Source: Phaeodactylum tricornutum CCAP 1055/1 (lineage: Eukaryota; Bacillariophyta; Bacillariophyceae; Surirellales; Neidiaceae). Taken from it: a stretch of 64,000 nucleotides of DNA. Numbering within the stretch: position 1 is the first letter of the stretch; each line of letters starts with the position of its first letter. The notes below the pieces were generated by a model. It did not search any database. It saw only the letters and a program-made list of their open reading frames with translations, and was not told the DNA's origin. Shown here piece after piece: positions 62,179 to 64,000 of the stretch. Location of the stretch: the NCBI RefSeq assembly GCF_000150955.2, contig NC_011676.1, positions 516,419 to 580,418 on the forward strand, in the 5' to 3' direction. The position numbers and the translations under genes are program-made.

Positions 62179-63753
62179 TCACAAACTGCCCAAGGCAGTT
62201 TGGACTAGCACGCGGCGAATCGCGGGAACGGAAACGGCTACGGTAGCGGCAGAAGCCGTGAGCGCCATGGAAATGGCGGCAAAGGGAAAGGCGTCCTTTT
62301 CGTTCACAATGGCGGCCGTGCCTAGACCGTGAGCGGCGGCGCCCATGCCTAGGCCACGCGCCACAGCGTCGCGGATGCCCAAGGCGTCCAAAAGCGTGGC
62401 GCCAAAGTTGGCCCCGATCAAACCCGTGATAACGACCATGGAAACGGCCAAGCTCACATCGGCACCACCAAGGATACTGGCAATCGACATGGCGAGTGGG
62501 GACGTGATATTACGAGACAAAAGACTGAGTCTAACGGCGGGATTGCCGATACTAAGAAAGCGTACGGCCCACGCCGTTCCAAAAAGTCCACCAAAGGTTG
62601 AGACGCCGATCGAAGTCCCTACTTCCGGGATGTTTTCCCGCATAAGCTTGCGTCGATCGTACATGGAAACAGCGAGAGAGACTACGGCGGGACCGAGCAG
62701 AAATAGGAGCCAGTCACCGGCGCCGGCCATTTTTCCGAGACTTCCCGTTCGGTAGGATTGTAGCATGGAAGCAAAGGAACGGCCCGTAACGCGGGCAAAG
62801 GCAGCAGCAGCCGCCCAAGTGAGGCTGGTGCAAGTGACCAAAGGATGCAAGACTTTGGTCAAGGCTTTGGGCAAGCGGGCACCCCAAACAAAGGAGGCGA
62901 GTGTCGAGCTCAGCATAAAGAGAGCCGTGAGCGGCGTGGTGGTGGCGTACGAGGCTCCGTCGAGCGTGAGTTTGGCCGCCGCCAGGCCACTAAAGACCGT
63001 GAGACCGTAGAGCATGGTTGCGGTAGAATCGTCAAAGGGCTTGATTGTAGGAAAGGGATCGCGGCCGTCGGCAATGGCTTCTTGGGAAACAGCGTCTATT
63101 TTGGGAAGGGCCTCCTCGGGCGATTCGTCCCTGTTAGTGTCACCAGAAAGGAGAGATCGAACGGCAACGACCGACGCCGACGTGGTCACGAGAGTAAACA
63201 AAAATCCTCCCACAATAACGGCCGCAACTTTGGCGAGCTCCGCCGAGGACCCCAAAGAATCCGCCAAGGGCAGAGTCACGAGCGAGGGTACAAAAAAGAC
63301 GGGCAGCCACTTGGCCAGCACGTCAGCCCCGGGTTTGAGCGCCGAGAAGGCCTTGCCTGCGGTCTTGCGCGGCAAGGCCAGTAAGAGCGCCAATAGGATC
63401 CCGCAGCCACCGAGACTGGAGGGAAACGCCACGTTGGCCTTGAGAAATCCCCGACGAAAGGCCACGTCGAGAACGCAAAAGGCAGCCGCCGAAACGATGG
63501 ATTTCGTCGGAACGATAGAACTCTGTGAGGCCCCCGCGGAGAGACTTGTTGAGGGGCGTAGAGGCGTTGCGATATCCAATGGAACGGATGGGTAGGGGAT
63601 GCGGCTCACACTGCTACGGCTCGGTACGAACGGGGCGAGGCGGAGCGCTCCCGAATTCGTAGGGAGGTGACTCACGTACCCGGCGACGCCCCCGACGTAC
63701 AGTACGACTCCCACCAGCAGACTTTGGTAAACGTTCGTGGTAGAAAACCTCAT
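62179..63753 (-). CDS. PLGG1: PLGG1/LrgB-like plastid glycolate/glycerate transporter
   Basis: A 524-aa polytopic protein. The N-terminus has a signal-like segment (YQSLLVGVVLYVGGVAG) then a Ser/Arg/Pro-rich transit region, suggesting a plastid envelope location. The first membrane part resembles LrgA (KWLPVFFVPSLVTLPL). The C-terminal part is LrgB-like: WLLFLLGPAVVSLAVSMYDR, NIPEVGTSIGVSTFGGLFGT, LLSRNITSPLAMSIASILGG, ITGLIGANFGATLLDALGI, and ARGLGMGAAAHGLGTAAIVN. In plants PLGG1, an LrgAB fusion, exports photorespiratory glycolate and imports glycerate. Both LrgA- and LrgB-like halves are present, as in plants. The function here is inferred by family. Confidence 0.9.
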   Translation of the reverse strand: MRFSTTNVYQSLLVGVVLYVGGVAGYVSHLPTNSGALRLAPFVPSRSSVSRIPYPSVPLDIATPLRPSTSLSAGASQSSIVPTKSIVSAAAFCVLDVAFRRGFLKANVAFPSSLGGCGILLALLLALPRKTAGKAFSALKPGADVLAKWLPVFFVPSLVTLPLADSLGSSAELAKVAAVIVGGFLFTLVTTSASVVAVRSLLSGDTNRDESPEEALPKIDAVSQEAIADGRDPFPTIKPFDDSTATMLYGLTVFSGLAAAKLTLDGASYATTTPLTALFMLSSTLASFVWGARLPKALTKVLHPLVTCTSLTWAAAAAFARVTGRSFASMLQSYRTGSLGKMAGAGDWLLFLLGPAVVSLAVSMYDRRKLMRENIPEVGTSIGVSTFGGLFGTAWAVRFLSIGNPAVRLSLLSRNITSPLAMSIASILGGADVSLAVSMVVITGLIGANFGATLLDALGIRDAVARGLGMGAAAHGLGTAAIVNEKDAFPFAAISMALTASAATVAVSVPAIRRVLVQTALGSL

Positions 63754-64000
63754 GACACTCTTTTACACGAATGAACGCACGCGAGGTAGATCGATCGACG
63801 CAAATGGTATCCGATGGAACGGTTTCCTGGTGCGCATGCTACAGGGAATCCGAAGGAGCAGGTAATACAACGCAGCTTTCTTTGCTGTCAATCTACGAAT
63901 TTCGCTCTTTTTGAAATCCAAAAGAAGCTCGAATTGACGTATAGCATCGTGCGAGTTTCTTAGTTGACACGCTGACGTATGTGCTTGGAAAGCTCAAGCA

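Noticed and set aside
1-64000. tRNA genes, rRNA, CRISPR arrays, LTR or DNA transposons
   Set aside because: I looked for T-loop-like ggttcnannc words with a matching acceptor stem, spaced direct repeats, reverse transcriptase, integrase and transposase motifs, and long terminal repeats, and found none I could support by eye.

Overview
The window reads as nuclear DNA of a photosynthetic stramenopile, most likely a pennate diatom close to Phaeodactylum tricornutum. That assignment is inference from gene content, from short GT-AG introns (about 68-100 bp, two longer), from high gene density on both strands, and from diatom-style plastid presequences (a signal peptide ending in an ANA-F-like site). 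I counted 29 protein-coding genes. I saw no tRNA, rRNA, CRISPR array or recognisable transposon. Intergenic stretches hold only short microsatellites and one good hairpin.

Layout. 0.6-5.1 kb: a large membrane protein joining a TULIP/BPI-like lipid-binding ectodomain to PqiA/LetA-like membrane modules (-). 5.5-8.6 kb: UTP6 and a JmjC-like protein with a SET-like tail (+). 8.7-15.1 kb: a four-exon SWR1/SRCAP-type remodeller (-) whose C-terminus carries WW, F-box and beta-helix segments. 16-23 kb: an armadillo-repeat protein (+) and TTI1 (-, with an unresolved frame break). 24-32.7 kb: a plastid-type membrane miniprotein, a RING-H2 membrane protein, a ThiE/TenI-like protein, a DUF501 protein, a formiminotransferase-like protein and an SGNH-like type II membrane protein. 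33-43 kb: isopentenyl diphosphate isomerase, a tail-less Qa-SNARE, class II CPD photolyase, a plastid-type SDR, an NAA38-like Sm protein and CWC24/RNF113. 43-50.9 kb: a PPR protein, a type III metacaspase with an in-frame TAG, a protein kinase and mL43. 51.7-56 kb: a second Qa-SNARE ending in a CaaX box, BUD22, and an EF-hand/adenylate-kinase fusion. 56-59.5 kb: a head-to-head pair of paralogous family-2 glycosyltransferases resembling the TIGR04283 group. 59.6-63.8 kb: propionyl-CoA carboxylase beta and a PLGG1/LrgB-like plastid transporter.

Most genes are housekeeping and not arranged by pathway. UTP6 and BUD22 both serve 40S ribosome biogenesis, SWR1 and the JmjC-like protein are chromatin candidates, and IDI, PLGG1, the SDR and the miniprotein point to plastid metabolism. 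The strongest candidates for undescribed biology are the SWR1-WW-F-box-beta-helix fusion, the TULIP-PqiA fusion, the divergent glycosyltransferase pair (possibly arsenosugar or other algal glycan chemistry), and the interrupted metacaspase.
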